Made by a program: the position numbers and the translations under genes. Shown in pieces: positions 17,910-26,978 of a stretch of 64,000 nucleotides of DNA; positions within the stretch are counted from its first letter, which is position 1, and every line of letters begins with the position of its first letter. The notes below the pieces were generated by a model, which saw nothing but the letters and a program-made list of their open reading frames with translations, did no database searches and had not been told where the DNA came from. This DNA comes from Micrococcales bacterium 31B (GTDB lineage: Bacteria > Actinomycetota > Actinomycetes > Actinomycetales > Dermabacteraceae): the NCBI GenBank assembly GCA_022803075.1, contig JAFFTF010000002.1:38089-102088 (forward strand). Direction: 5' to 3'.

Positions 17910-18569
17910 ATGCCGCCCACCGCCCGCCAACTCTTCGACGCCCTCTCGCAGCATGTCGCACCGACCCGCTGGTGGCCCGCCGACGACCCGTTCGAGATGA
18001 TGGTCGGCGCGGTGCTCGTGCAAAACACCGCGTGGCGCAACGTCGAGGTCGCGCTCGACCAAGTGCGCGACGCGGGTCTGCTCTCACCCGCGGCCCTCGT
18101 TGCGGCGCCGCCGGACCGGGTGCGCGATGCGATTCGCCCCTCCGGATTTATGACCGCCAAGGCCCGCACCCTCGCGGGCCTAGCCCGGTGGACGCTCGAC
18201 CGCGAGGCCCGCCTCGGCAGTGACCTCGCGGGGCCGGACCCCGGCCTGCGTGCCGAACTGCTTGCCCTGCCCGGCATCGGCCCCGAAACCGCCGACGTGA
18301 TTCGCCTCTACGCCTACGACCAGCCCTGCTTCGTCTATGACACCTACGCGCGACGCCTGCTCGACGCCGCCGGCCACCCCGTGCGCGCCAGCTACGAGGC
18401 CACGCGCCGCGCGTTAGACCTCCCGCTCGACGGGCTGAGCCTCGCCGAGGTGAAGTTGCTGCACGGCCTGATCGTCGACGGGGGTAAGCAGGCCGGACGC
18501 TCCGGTGGCTGGGCGCCCATCGTCAACACCATTTTTTGCGCCCCCCTCGGCCCCCGTGAATCCGCATGA
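17910..18569 (+). CDS. Endonuclease III-related DNA glycosylase (HhH-GPD), Lys-less and cluster-less
   Basis: This is a 219-residue HhH-GPD protein. The helix-hairpin-helix is LLALPGIGPETADVIRLYAY and the catalytic Asp is in CFVYDTYARRLL. At the place of the Nth catalytic lysine (GRKTANV) it has Glu (GPETADV), as in monofunctional glycosylases such as MagIII. The four-cysteine iron-sulfur motif of Nth is absent. I infer a monofunctional alkyl-base glycosylase. TACAAT (17897-17902) is a likely -10 box only 7 bases before ATG 17910, so the message is probably leaderless. ATG 17901 overlaps that box. A copy of the dispersed 12-mer encodes AGRSGG near the C-terminus. Confidence 0.83.
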   Translation: MPPTARQLFDALSQHVAPTRWWPADDPFEMMVGAVLVQNTAWRNVEVALDQVRDAGLLSPAALVAAPPDRVRDAIRPSGFMTAKARTLAGLARWTLDREARLGSDLAGPDPGLRAELLALPGIGPETADVIRLYAYDQPCFVYDTYARRLLDAAGHPVRASYEATRRALDLPLDGLSLAEVKLLHGLIVDGGKQAGRSGGWAPIVNTIFCAPLGPRESA

Positions 18570-18712
18570 TTTCGAGGCCAGCGGAGGGTCTGGGCGTCCG
18601 ATGTGGCGTAGGTAACCGCTGATCGGACCCGCGTGGTTCGCAACCACCCCTCGGTTTGGGGTACGATTTTCAAGGCTCGTTCGGGGAACGAAAGTTCACC
18701 GGGCCGGTTGTT

Positions 18713-18786
<74 letters not shown>

Positions 18787-18793
18787 CGTTGTG

Positions 18794-18840
18794 AAGTGTC
18801 GAGACATCGTTCCTTGATGTCTCGGCACTTTTCTTTGTTT
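18794..18840 (+). terminator. Rho-independent terminator after tRNA-Pro
   Basis: AAGTG-T-CGAGACATC pairs with GATGTCTCG-G-CACTT across the loop GTTCCTT, followed by TTCTTTGTTTT. The T-rich run makes this the clearest intrinsic terminator in the window. Confidence 0.85.
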
Positions 18841-18852
18841 TGACGCGGGGGT

Positions 18853-18889
18853 GTGTCGCGTCATCGTTCCGTTTTTTGGGGTCGTTCAC
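18853..18889. repeat. IS481-type end repeat (copy 1)
   Basis: A 37-base stretch beginning GTGTCGCGTCATCGTTCCG is repeated almost exactly at 21671-21707 (one mismatch), and a shorter copy lies at 21646-21667. Copy 1 sits just beyond the stop of an IS481-type transposase fragment, so these are probably ends of one or more IS481-like elements. Confidence 0.7.
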
Positions 18890-19230
18890 TGTGTGGTGGG
18901 CGGCCTTTTGTGTTGGTAGTTGGTGTTGGGGTTGAGGGTGTGTTCGGCGATGATTTCGCCGGTGGTGCGGTTGATGACGAGGGTGTCGCGGTCGTGGATG
19001 AGGATGAGGGTGGGTGCGCCGATGTTGGCGCGTCCGATGGCGAGGTGGCGGAGTTTTCCGGCGTAGCGGAGGCTGACTCGACCGGTTCTATCGACTTTTT
19101 CGTGTCGGGTTCGCCAGGTTTTGTGGTTGAGCGTTTGGGTGGGTTCTGCTTTGGGGAGTGTGGTGTAGGCCTGGTGGGGTGTGCGGTGGTGGAGGGCTCG
19201 GTGGGGGCGTTGGGTGTTGTAGATGTGTGT
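18886..19230 (-). pseudogene. IS481-family transposase, C-terminal fragment
   Basis: The minus strand encodes about 114 residues ending at TGA 18888-18886: YNTQRPHRALHHRTPHQAY, then KVDRTGRVSLRYAGKLRHL and LILIHDRDTLVINRTTGEI. This is the typical C-terminus of IS481 transposases, with the tail domain after the DDE core. The catalytic core is absent because an IS3-type element interrupts the frame at 19233, and nothing homologous resumes on the other side. Confidence 0.8.
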
Positions 19231-19232
19231 CG

Positions 19233-20408
19233 CGCGTCAGACTTTGTGGCAGGGCGATTGATTGAGTCCTGAATGGAGAGTGTGACCATGGCTAGACGAG
19301 CGGTGATCCTGGTGGAATAGAAGACGAGGATCGTGCTGAGCATCCTCGCCGGGGAGATGACGATCGCCAAAGCGGCGGGGCGGGAGAAGGTCAGTGAGCA
19401 GTCCATCGGCCGGTGGAAGGAGACTTCCTCGAGGCCGGCAAATCCGGACTCGCCGCCGGGCAGTCCGGGCCGTCGACCCGGGAGCAGCAACTGGCGGCGG
19501 AGGTCGCGGATTCAACCCACGCCCTCGGTGAGGCCGCAGTCGAGATCCGGGTGTGGAAGAAGTCTGCGGAGGGCCGCTTGGGCCCTTCGAGGACCTCGAG
19601 GTGATCCGCACGGACGCGGACATGTCGACGTCGAGGTTCGTGGTGCTGATCGACATGCCCGAGCGCACCTGGCGTCGCTGGCAGGCCAAGGCGCGGCATG
19701 AGCAGCCGCCGAAGTGCCCGTGGCCGCGGCCGACAGGCATGCGGCCAGACCGCTCGTGGTCAAGCAAGTGCTGACGAAGGACCGGAAGGCGGCGTTCGCG
19801 AAGGACCCGACCGGTCCGAACCAGGTGTGGCAGTTGGACTTCAGCGAGTTCGAGACCACGCAGGGCGGGACCTGGCGGATCGCTGGGCGTCGGGACTGGT
19901 ACTCCAAACTCGAACACCCGTTCCACGTGTCGGGGCCGCGAACCAGTACGACGCGATCACGGCGATCGAGCTCGCCCTAGCCGACTACCAGCAGATGTTC
20001 GGGCAGCCGCTCGTCGACGCATGCGAGGTCAACCCCGACACGGGTGAACCGCTTCCCGTGGTCACGATTGCCACGGACAACGGCGGCCCGTTTCGGTCGT
20101 TGAACGTCGAGTTGTTCATCATGCGCCACCCCGAACTGCGTCACGTCCGCACCCGGGTGAAGTCACCGGGGCAGAACGGGTCACGCGAACGCGGGTTCGG
20201 GACACTGAAGTACGAGCGGCTGTTCCTCGAGGAGATCCCCGACGCGTTGACGCTGATCGAACGCGCAGAGGACTACCGCACCGAGTACAACTCCGAGCGA
20301 CCTCACGAAGCGATCTCCTGGAACCGGCCGATGGAAGTACACCTAGGCCTGGCGGACCCCACAATCCCTACTTTGAAACAGACGAAATCCTGCCAACAAC
20401 TTGACGCG
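19233..20408 (+). mobile_element. Degenerate IS3-type insertion sequence
   Basis: Imperfect inverted ends of about 20 bp bound it: CGCGTCAGACTTTGTGGCAGG on the left is one base longer than CGCGTCAAGTTGTTGGCAGG (right end, reversed). The orfA-like part (from 19285) encodes a helix-turn-helix protein (LSILAGEMTIAKAAGREKVS) but has an in-frame TAG at 19318-19320 and a frameshift. The orfB-like part is spread over three frames, yet an integrase core is readable: QLDFSEFETT (first Asp), TIATDNGGPFRSLN (second Asp) and GQNGSRERGFGTLKYERL (Glu). It cannot encode an active transposase. Confidence 0.8.
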
Positions 20409-20610
20409 AGACACTTCACCTCGTCCGCTCGAAAATTCTTTCTAGCAGGCTTCTTAGCCCGCACATGGCCTGCTACCAATCTCGGCACCCATCGGCGTGT
20501 CGCTCGAACAAATGTTCGAGTAGTGCTGAGATAATAGTTTGGTGATGCGATAGTTCGGCGTTCGATCCACGTTCCCTCGTCTGCTTCGCCCGATATGAGA
20601 GGAGGTGAAT

Positions 20611-20847
20611 GTGAGCATGGACGGTAATTACTCAGTCGTTCCCCGCGATAGCGGTTGGGCGGCCATCGGGCACGGGAACTCCCGTGCCTCGTCGCTCCAC
20701 AGGACGCAGGCAGACGCCTATGCTGCTGCGCGCGACTACTCTGCTAACCGTGGCGGTGGTGAGGTCTCCATCCACGGCCGTAACGGTCAGATTCGTGACA
20801 AGAACACGATCTCACCGGCGCACGATCCAAGAGACAGCAAAGGTTAG
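20611..20847 (+). CDS. DUF2188 domain protein
   Basis: This is a 78-residue protein matching the DUF2188 pattern: NYSVVPRDSGWAAIGHGNSR, then RASSLHRTQADAYAAARDYS and GGGEVSIHGRNGQIRDKNT. Such proteins are small, soluble and of unknown function. GGAGG at 20601-20605 favours GTG 20611 over GTG 20605 (inside the ribosome site) or ATG 20617. It sits alone in the mobile region. Confidence 0.82.
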   Translation: MSMDGNYSVVPRDSGWAAIGHGNSRASSLHRTQADAYAAARDYSANRGGGEVSIHGRNGQIRDKNTISPAHDPRDSKG

Positions 20848-21017
20848 GCGCATTGTCGGCACCGGGTCGGAGATGGGGATGCCAAACGGCCCGGCGCCTT
20901 CAATGTCGCGTTAGTCGAGCGTTTGACCTCGAGATGGATATCTTTTGGCGCAAACTGCTTTGACCTGCAGGTTTGCGATGGATAGGTGTCGATTTGAGTC
21001 ACTAGCCGGGCGGTAGA

Positions 21018-21172
21018 ATGACGCCCGTGAGCCCATTTTTAGGGAAAGTGAAGACTCCCTCCGGCGCGACGGCCGTTCAAATCGTGGCCAAAGTAGGCCG
21101 CACCAATAGAGTCATCGAACACCTCGGATCCGCGCACACACCCGACGAGTCGGCGTTGGAGGAGTTGGCGGC
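21018..21172 (+). pseudogene. IS1634-type transposase, N-terminal fragment
   Basis: The first ~50 residues (SPFLGKVKTPSGATAVQIVA, then RVIEHLGSAHTPDESALEEL) match the N-terminus of IS1634/IS4-group transposases. The match ends near 21172, where the reading runs into AbiEii-like sequence. It is therefore a stub fused to another broken gene. Confidence 0.72.
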
Positions 21173-21583
21173 CTTCGAGGTGAACGTGCTGGCACCGAAC
21201 GCACTCTCTTCGAGAAGCTAGCCGCTGTGCACGATGCGGCAAGCCGTAACGACACGACCACACTTTTGAAGCAGGGCCGCCACTTCTACGACATCCATCG
21301 TCTCATTCAGAACCTGCACGTGGCAGAGGTGCTTGAAGCGATGAGAGCGGAGTCTAAGCAGAGACTCGTGAACGACATTGAAGAGCAAAGCCGCGCCGCC
21401 GAATTCTCCTCCACTCCGCGACCGACGAACGGATACGCAACCAGCCCCGCCTTCGACGCGAATCACCCTTCCCGGGAGGCGATTGGGCGCGGGTACAACG
21501 CCGCGCAGCAACTCGTCTATGGGAACCATGTCACCCTGGACGACGCTGTGGCCAGCGTTCACGCGGCGCGCGAACTCCTTTAA
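21173..21583 (+). pseudogene. AbiEii/AbiGii-type nucleotidyltransferase toxin, C-terminal fragment
   Basis: FEVNVLAPN followed, after a one-base frameshift near 21195-21205, by TLFEKLAAVHDAASRND and KQGRHFYDIHRLIQNLHVAE matches the C-terminal part of AbiEii-type toxins (DUF1814). The end has TPRPTNGYATSPAFD and VHAARELL. The N-terminal nucleotidyltransferase motif and any AbiEi antitoxin gene are missing. Insertion of an IS1634 element followed by deletion would explain the fusion to a transposase stub. Confidence 0.7.
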
Positions 21584-22256
21584 GGCTTCGCGACGGTGGG
21601 ACGCACCTTCACACTCAGGAATCCAGCGGAACCGTATGCCTCGCCTCATCGTTCCGTTTTTTGGGGTGGTGTGTCGCGTCATCGTTCCGCTTTTTGGGGT
21701 CGTTCACAGTGTGATGCCCCTAAACGCTCGGGAGCACGAGTGGGCGCAGCACCAGTCCGAGCCTGGGGAGTCGTTCGCCGCCTCCGCAAGAGTAGCCCCA
21801 CTTCGATGCCGCCCCATCTCGCCAACGCGTACGAGAAGCACCGACCGGCTTACTGGGGCCGCAGCGCCCGCAGCCTGGCGCGTCCGAAAACTCCACCTCG
21901 TAGTCGCCGTTCAGGGCTGGACGCCGGGTGCCCGGGTACTCGGGTAGCCGGCGTCCGTCTATCGAAACGCAAGCGATCACTCCACGAGCCGTCCCACAGT
22001 ACGAACGCGTAGTGTTACGATGATGCGTCCCTGCGCATCCCCACATGTGAAAACTATTGCAGTCCGTAACACGGCGACACCCTGCGCACTCGACTCAACT
22101 TTCATATGAAACCTGCCCCAGTCGCACCACGACCAAAAAAGTAAAGAGCCGCACCACCTAGCCATTCGCAGTTTCGCAAAGTTAGGGTAACGGCAATGCA
22201 ATGAAGCATGTTTCGTTAGACGCAATCGAGCGTCAACACAGGGGGAAGGAATCATC
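21584..22256. other. Non-coding stretch with IS481-type ends and a promoter region
   Basis: Two copies of the IS481-type end lie at 21646-21667 and 21671-21707. I see no convincing gene between 21710 and 22256. The last ~100 bases (AAGTTAGGG, then AATGCAATGAAGCATGTTTCG) resemble the region upstream of the paralogue at 27334 and probably contain the promoter of the following repeat protein. Confidence 0.55.
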
Positions 22257-23079
22257 ATGACCACACAATTCACTCGCCGCACCTTATGGGGCGCATCGCT
22301 CGCCGTCGCGGCCGCCTGCGCAGCACCGTGGGTGACGACCACCGCGGCCGAGGCCAAAGGCACTCGCGAACTCGCGCCCACGCGCGACGCCGAGGCAACC
22401 ACACCGAGCCCGACGTACCCGATCACGGTTTATTCCGTGGCCTACAGCCCGAATCTTTTCATGGCCGTCGACGGCGGCGGCGTCCGCTATATCAACTGGG
22501 AAGAATGGCAACATAGGGGTTTTCCCACCCCCCAAACCCGCGCCCACCCACTACGTGCGCCTGCATTGGCAAGCCACTGCGTACGCCTTACACCAGTGGA
22601 GCCCAGAACCGTCCACGTGGTCGTGGCACGCCCTGACCAGCCAAGAACTCGCGGCAGCCGGTAATCCGACTATTCGCGAGTCGCCCTGGGTGCCGTATAT
22701 TGACGCATACAAGTACGCCAGCAGCGACGAGGTTTTCTACCGGTCGAAAGATGACGATCAGGTTCGCAAGCTCACGTTCCAGGAGTGGCTAAACTTCGGC
22801 GCACCCGCGCCGACCCTGCAAGACACCGCATTTCTCAAACTGCCGTGGCTAGACGACGTCTTTATGGTGTATCCAATTGGCAGGGGATACCACGTGACCT
22901 TTGAAGATTGGCTGTATTACGGGCAGCCCACCCCCAAGGTGGTCCCCCGCTTCGCCGGAGACATCTGGACCAGGTCGGCTGACGGCAAAGACATCGTGTA
23001 TCGCAACGACAACAACCGCTTCACCAAGGTGGTTACGCCCGAGGAATACGCGCGGGCGGGCTCCCCGCCACTGAGTTAA
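22257..23079 (+). pseudogene. Secreted tandem-repeat protein A, frameshifted
   Basis: A Tat-like signal (FTRRTLWGASLAVAAACAAP) is followed by ~45-residue repeats of the type hydrophobic-x-x-x-W-S/D-x-x-[VI]-[FY]...[LIV]-T/N-x-x-E-W-x-x-x-G-x-P-x-P. A C6 run at 22529-22534 has one base too many: the upstream frame reads QHRGFPTPQTRAHP, while the next frame continues THYVRLHWQATAYALHQWSP and stays open to 23079. Restoring the frame gives a protein of about 273 residues, closely similar in layout to the gene at 27334 (shared ends VVTPEEYARAGSPPL and AVTPEEYARAGYPPL). GGGGGAAGGA precedes ATG 22257. Confidence 0.8.
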
Positions 23080-23106
23080 TTTTCGGTTTATTACCGGACG
23101 CCACCG

Positions 23107-23138
23107 TGCCACCGTTGCCAGCGTCGCCAACGGTGGCA
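23107..23138. terminator. Terminator hairpin, convergent genes
   Basis: TGCCACCGTTG (23107-23117) pairs perfectly with CAACGGTGGCA (23128-23138). A degenerate version of the same sequence follows the paralogous gene at 27334-28200. Confidence 0.65.
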
Positions 23139-23235
23139 CGTTGGCGTCCAAGGCCCGCCGCGCCCAACCGCCCCGCCGCGCCGACCGCCCCGCCCCGCGC
23201 CCCACGGCCCCCGCGCCGCGCCCCAGGCCCCGAAC

Positions 23236-23856
23236 CTACTCGAGCGGCTGAATGCCCTCGAACTCCGCGCGCGGGGCCGCCCCGGTCACCTCGTATGCGA
23301 GCAGCGAGAGGCCAGCCTCGGTGCGCGCCTGGTGCACGAGCCGCAAGCCCACGTCGGAGCGGCCCGCGAGCAGCCGCCGCCCCTGACCCACCACGACGGG
23401 CGCGACCACGAGCCGCAACCCATCGACGAGCCCCGCGTCGAGCAGTGACGACGCCAGCCGGGCGCTGCCGTGTACCTGCACCTCGCGGCCCGGCCGCGCC
23501 CGGAGCGCCCCCACGGTCTCGGCGACGTCGCCGCGCAGCACCGTGGTGGGGTTCCACGCGCCCTCCGTGAGGCTCGTGCTCACCACGTATTTGGGCAGCG
23601 TATTCATGCGCACCGTGAACGGGTCGGGTTCGGGTATCTGCGGCCAATCGCGCGCGAACGCCTCGTAGGTGCGGCGCCCGAACAGCAGCCCATCGGCCAG
23701 GTCGAGCCAGTCGGAGGCCTGCCGCACGAAATCCTCCCCGAGGTAGGGCACGAACCAGCCCCCGCGGGTGAATCCGTCGCTCGGGTCTTCGTCGGCCGAG
23801 CCGGGGCCCTGCGAGACCCCGTCGAGGCTCACGAACTGCGTTATCACGATTTTCAT
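23236..23856 (-). CDS. Dihydrofolate-reductase-family protein (RibD C-terminal domain)
   Basis: This is a 206-residue protein of the RibD C-terminal/DHFR-like fold: KIVITQFVSLDGVSQGPGSA at the start, then DGLLFGRRTYEAFARDWPQI and QVHGSARLASSLLDAGLVDG near the NADPH site. GGGAG upstream of ATG 23856 supports the start; an upstream in-frame Met lacks one. Members are reductases or repurposed proteins of unknown substrate. It faces the frameshifted repeat protein and diverges from the TetR gene. Confidence 0.88.
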   Translation of the reverse strand: MKIVITQFVSLDGVSQGPGSADEDPSDGFTRGGWFVPYLGEDFVRQASDWLDLADGLLFGRRTYEAFARDWPQIPEPDPFTVRMNTLPKYVVSTSLTEGAWNPTTVLRGDVAETVGALRARPGREVQVHGSARLASSLLDAGLVDGLRLVVAPVVVGQGRRLLAGRSDVGLRLVHQARTEAGLSLLAYEVTGAAPRAEFEGIQPLE

Positions 23857-24045
23857 GGGGGCTCCCTCGTGCCGTGGTGCGGGGCGGCCCAATTTTTTAG
23901 GCGGACGCCGCGTGCCGTCGGCATCGTCTCACGGCGCACCGCGACCCTCCGCGGTTTCGCCGATCACGCGCCAATCACGCCCCGAAGCCGCCCCGAAAGA
24001 ACCCCGAAAGAACCCCGATCACGCCCCGGACCACCGTCACTTACC

Positions 24046-24065
24046 GTCTAGCCGGTCTGTTAGAC
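24046..24065 (+). promoter_or_regulatory. Candidate TetR operator over the -10 region
   Basis: GTCTAGCCGGTCTGTTAGAC is a 20-bp imperfect palindrome with perfect GTCTA/TAGAC ends. It overlaps the TAGACT -10-like box (24061-24066), six bases before ATG 24073, so the regulator probably represses itself and its message may be leaderless. Confidence 0.5.
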
Positions 24066-24072
24066 TCACAAG

Positions 24073-24675
24073 ATGAATACCACAACCCCACCCCGGCAGC
24101 GCAATCTGCAGCAGACCCGGCGGCTCCTCCTCGACGCCGCCCGCACCGAGGTCGCCGCGCGCGGCGCGCACGTCAGCCTGGACGCCATCTCCCGAACTTC
24201 CGGCGTCTCCAAGGGTGGACTGCTCCACCACTTCCCGACGAAAGAGTCGATGCTCCTCGCCCTCGCGGACGACCTCTACCAGCGCTTCGAACGCACCCTC
24301 GCCGAGATCGCCGCGAGCGAGCCCGAGGGCCCAGGCCACGCGCTACGCGCCTACGTCCGCGCCACGTTCCGCGAACTCGCCGCTCCCGACGTGCTGCACG
24401 AACACGGCACCCTGCTGAACCTCATCGCGACGGTGCCCGCCGTGTCGCGGTTCGTGGGCGGCAAGCTCACCGCGATGCAACGCAGCTTCGCGGCCGACGG
24501 AATCGCCCCCGACGTCGTGCGCCTCGTGATGCTCGCGACCGACGGCGCCGCCGTGGGCATGGTGACCGCCGGCCCCTCGGACTCCACCGCCCACGCCGGT
24601 CTCGAAAACCAGCTGCTCACGTTGATTTCACAGCAGGACGCCGCGGCCGCCCTGCTGGCACCGCACACCCCCTAG
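24073..24675 (+). CDS. TetR-family transcriptional regulator
   Basis: This is a 200-residue regulator. Its N-terminal TetR helix-turn-helix is VSLDAISRTSGVSKGGLLHH followed by FPTKESMLLALADDLYQRFE, at about residues 36-68. The C-terminal domain resembles the TetR_C-type ligand domain. It is followed two bases later by a membrane protein and a multicopper oxidase gene, which it may control. The presumed operator lies over its own promoter. Confidence 0.9.
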   Translation: MNTTTPPRQRNLQQTRRLLLDAARTEVAARGAHVSLDAISRTSGVSKGGLLHHFPTKESMLLALADDLYQRFERTLAEIAASEPEGPGHALRAYVRATFRELAAPDVLHEHGTLLNLIATVPAVSRFVGGKLTAMQRSFAADGIAPDVVRLVMLATDGAAVGMVTAGPSDSTAHAGLENQLLTLISQQDAAAALLAPHTP

Positions 24676-24677
24676 CC

Positions 24678-25160
24678 GTGCACCCCAGTTACCCCTCCAC
24701 CCACGGCACCCACGAAACGCACGAAACCCGCGCCGCGGCGAACGTCGGCAAGAAGCCGTTTCGCCTCGCCTACGCCTACGTCGCCCTCGCCCACGCCGTG
24801 CTGCTGATTTTGCAGCCGATCCTGGCCGGCATCAGCTTGCAGGGCAGCGACGCCGCACTCGACCTGCACTATTACAACGGCATGGCGATCATGACCGTGG
24901 CCGTCCTGCAGATCGTGGCGGCCCTGCTGTGGTGGAAGCCGGGCGGCGGCGGCACTCGCGGAATTTCGGTCTCGGCGGTCCTGCTGGTGCTTGAGCTCGC
25001 GCAGTTCGTGCTCGGCTCGAACGAGGTCTACTCGGTGCACCTGCCGCTCGGCATCCTCACCCTGGTCGACGCCGTCATGGCCGCGCGACTGGGCTACCGC
25101 AGCACGCGCAGCACGCCCCGCGCCCCTCGGGGCCGCTCGGCCGGCCGCCTGCACTCGTGA
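24678..25160 (+). CDS. Small four-helix membrane protein, unknown function
   Basis: This is a 160-residue protein starting GTG 24678, two bases after tetR. A polar N-terminus rich in His/Thr (about 25 residues) precedes four hydrophobic segments: YAYVALAHAVLLILQPILAG, MAIMTVAVLQIVAALLWW, ISVSAVLLVLELAQFVLG and LPLGILTLVDAVMAARLGY. A basic tail follows. It overlaps the multicopper oxidase start by GTGA. I do not recognise the family; placement suggests a role with the oxidase in metal or envelope chemistry. Confidence 0.75.
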   Translation: MHPSYPSTHGTHETHETRAAANVGKKPFRLAYAYVALAHAVLLILQPILAGISLQGSDAALDLHYYNGMAIMTVAVLQIVAALLWWKPGGGGTRGISVSAVLLVLELAQFVLGSNEVYSVHLPLGILTLVDAVMAARLGYRSTRSTPRAPRGRSAGRLHS

Positions 25161-26893
25161 GCGGCCGCGCCCCCAATCCCGCCCCCAATCCCGCCCCCAA
25201 TCCCGCCCCCAATCCCGCCCCCAATCCGCCCCCAATCGCGCCCCCAATCCCGCACCCGAACCCCCGCGCGACGGCCCGAACCGGCCCACAACACCGGGTG
25301 GGCCGGGGCACCGACTCAGCCGCCGGGGCGTCCTGCGCTCGGCCGCCGGGCTGGGTTTCGGCCTTGTCGCCGCCACCTCCACCGCCGCCTGCGGCCTGCT
25401 GGGCCAGCGCGGCGCGCTCTCCACGGTGGGCGCGGTGACCTTCGCGAACCCCCTGCGCATCCCTCCCCTCGATGAGGGCACGATCCAGGCCGGTGTGCGC
25501 GCCTTCGACCTCACACTTCAGGCCGGCACGACCGCGCTCGTGCCGCAGGGCGCGACGCCCACGTGGGGGGTCAACGGCACGATCCTGGGTCCCACGCTGC
25601 GCGTGCGGCGCGGCGAGCGGGTGCGCCTCGCGGTCAACAACTCTCTGCCCGAGGCCACGACCCTGCACTGGCACGGCATGCGGCTGCCCGCGCGCGCCGA
25701 CGGCGGCCCGCATCACATGATCGAACCCGGAGCGACCTGGGAAACCACCTGGACCGTCGACCAGCCCGCCGCGACCCTGTGGTACCACCCCCACCCCCAC
25801 GGCCAGACCGAGCTGCACACCCTGCGCGAAATCGGCGGGCTGCTGTTGGTCGACGACGTCGAGACCGTCGCCGCCCACCTTCCAGACGAGTACGGGGTCG
25901 ACGACATCCCCGAGATCTTGCAGGACCGCACGTTCGATGACGCCGGTGCCTTCGTCGAGACCGAGCGCATCGACGTGGGCATGCTCGGCGACACGATGCT
26001 GGGCAACGGCACGGTCGGCCCCTACCTCGAGGTCACGGCGACCCTCACGCGACTGCGCGTACTCAACGCCTCGGCCGCGCGCACGTACACCCTGTGCCTC
26101 GCTGACAATCGCCCGTTCACGCTGATCGCGACCGACGGCGGCCTCGTGCCCGCCCCCGTTCCGCTCACCCGCCTCATGCTGAGCCCCGGCGAACGCGCCG
26201 ACATCGTGGTCGAGATGAGCGCGGGCGAAAGACTCTCGCTGCGCTCGACTGCCCAAGACCTCGGCGTCTCGGCGCGCCTCGCCGAGCGCATGGGCGGCGC
26301 CGACGAGCTCGACCTCCTCGAGCTGCGCGCCGCGGCCAGCCTGCGCGACTCCCCCGCCCTGCCTCCCGTGCTCGGCACTACCGGGGGCCTGGACGCCAGG
26401 GTGCCCGCCTCCCAGCGCACCTTTGATTTGGGCGATAACCGCATCAATAACCAAAACTATGGACGTGAATCGCATAGACCTGCGCGTCGTGGCGGGCACG
26501 GTGGAGGTGTGGAGCGTCGTGAACAATCACACCCGTCCCCACAATTTTCTCGTGCTCGACGTGCAGTTTCTCGTGCTCGATCGCGGAGGAAAACTGCCCC
26601 CGCCCGAGCTCGCGGGCTGGAAGGACACGATCTACACTCCCCCAGGCGTCACGCTGCGCCTCGCGATGCGGTTCGGCCCCAACGCCGACGCCGAGGTGCC
26701 CTACATGTTCCACTGCCACCTGCTGTGGCACGAAGACCAGGGCATGATGGGTCAGTTTCTGGTCGTCGAGAGTCCCGAGCAGGCGAACCCAGGGCCAGGA
26801 ACAGGGCCAGGAACAGGGCCAGGGGCGGCTGGGGCTGGGGCCGCGAAGGACACACCGCCCTGTACACCGGCGCATCACCACGGCGCCGCGTAG
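25157..26893 (+). pseudogene. Multicopper oxidase with two frameshifts
   Basis: GTG 25157 overlaps the previous stop by 4 bp and opens a Pro/Asn-Ala repeat encoded by 12-bp units. One unit (25217-25227) lacks a base, shifting the frame; the shifted frame then reads a Tat-like lipoprotein signal (SRRGVLRSAAGLGFGLVAAT) and the oxidase body with copper motifs TTLHWHGMRLP and LWYHPHPHGQT. At 26453-26456 an A4 run is one base too long, and the third motif block (FHCHLLWHEDQGMMGQFLVV) is in another frame. The expected HxFHxHDVQF site reads HNFLVLDVQFLVLD, having lost two copper His next to a local LVLD duplication. So it looks dead even if the shifts were sequencing errors. Confidence 0.8.
25169..25251 (+). 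repeat. 12-bp tandem repeat (GCCCCCAATCCC), seven units
   Basis: Seven tandem units encode Ala-Pro-Asn-Pro. Units 1-4 are identical, unit 5 (25217-25227) is 11 bp, and units 6-7 have at most single substitutions. The short unit changes the reading frame of the multicopper oxidase gene, so unit slippage could switch expression. Confidence 0.9.
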
Positions 26894-26934
26894 GTCGGGC
26901 GGCGAGTCTGGCCGCGCACACGTGAACACCACAC

Positions 26935-26965
26935 AGCGGCGCCGCCTCCAGGAGGCGGCGCCGCT
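26935..26965. terminator. Strong bidirectional hairpin
   Basis: AGCGGCGCCGCCTCC (26935-26949) pairs perfectly with GGAGGCGGCGCCGCT (26951-26965), a 15-bp stem with a one-base nominal loop. It closes the oxidase operon and the short minus-strand fragment beyond it. Confidence 0.7.
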
Positions 26966-26978
26966 GTAGGGCTCCCGC

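Noticed and set aside
18853..21707. CRISPR-like reading of the repeated TCATCGTTCCG units
   Set aside because: Only two full copies and one partial copy exist, irregularly spaced and next to an IS481 fragment; no cas genes.
21720..22046. 108-codon minus-strand frame in the gap before repeat protein A
   Set aside because: No ribosome site, no family pattern and uneven composition.
23485..23892. Extra N-terminal residues of the DHFR-family gene (start at 23892)
   Set aside because: The strong ribosome site and family N-terminus support ATG 23856.
25169..25251. 12-bp tandem units as a CRISPR or replication-origin iteron array
   Set aside because: Units are contiguous, GC-rich, codon-sized and placed right after a start codon; they encode a Pro/Asn/Ala linker.
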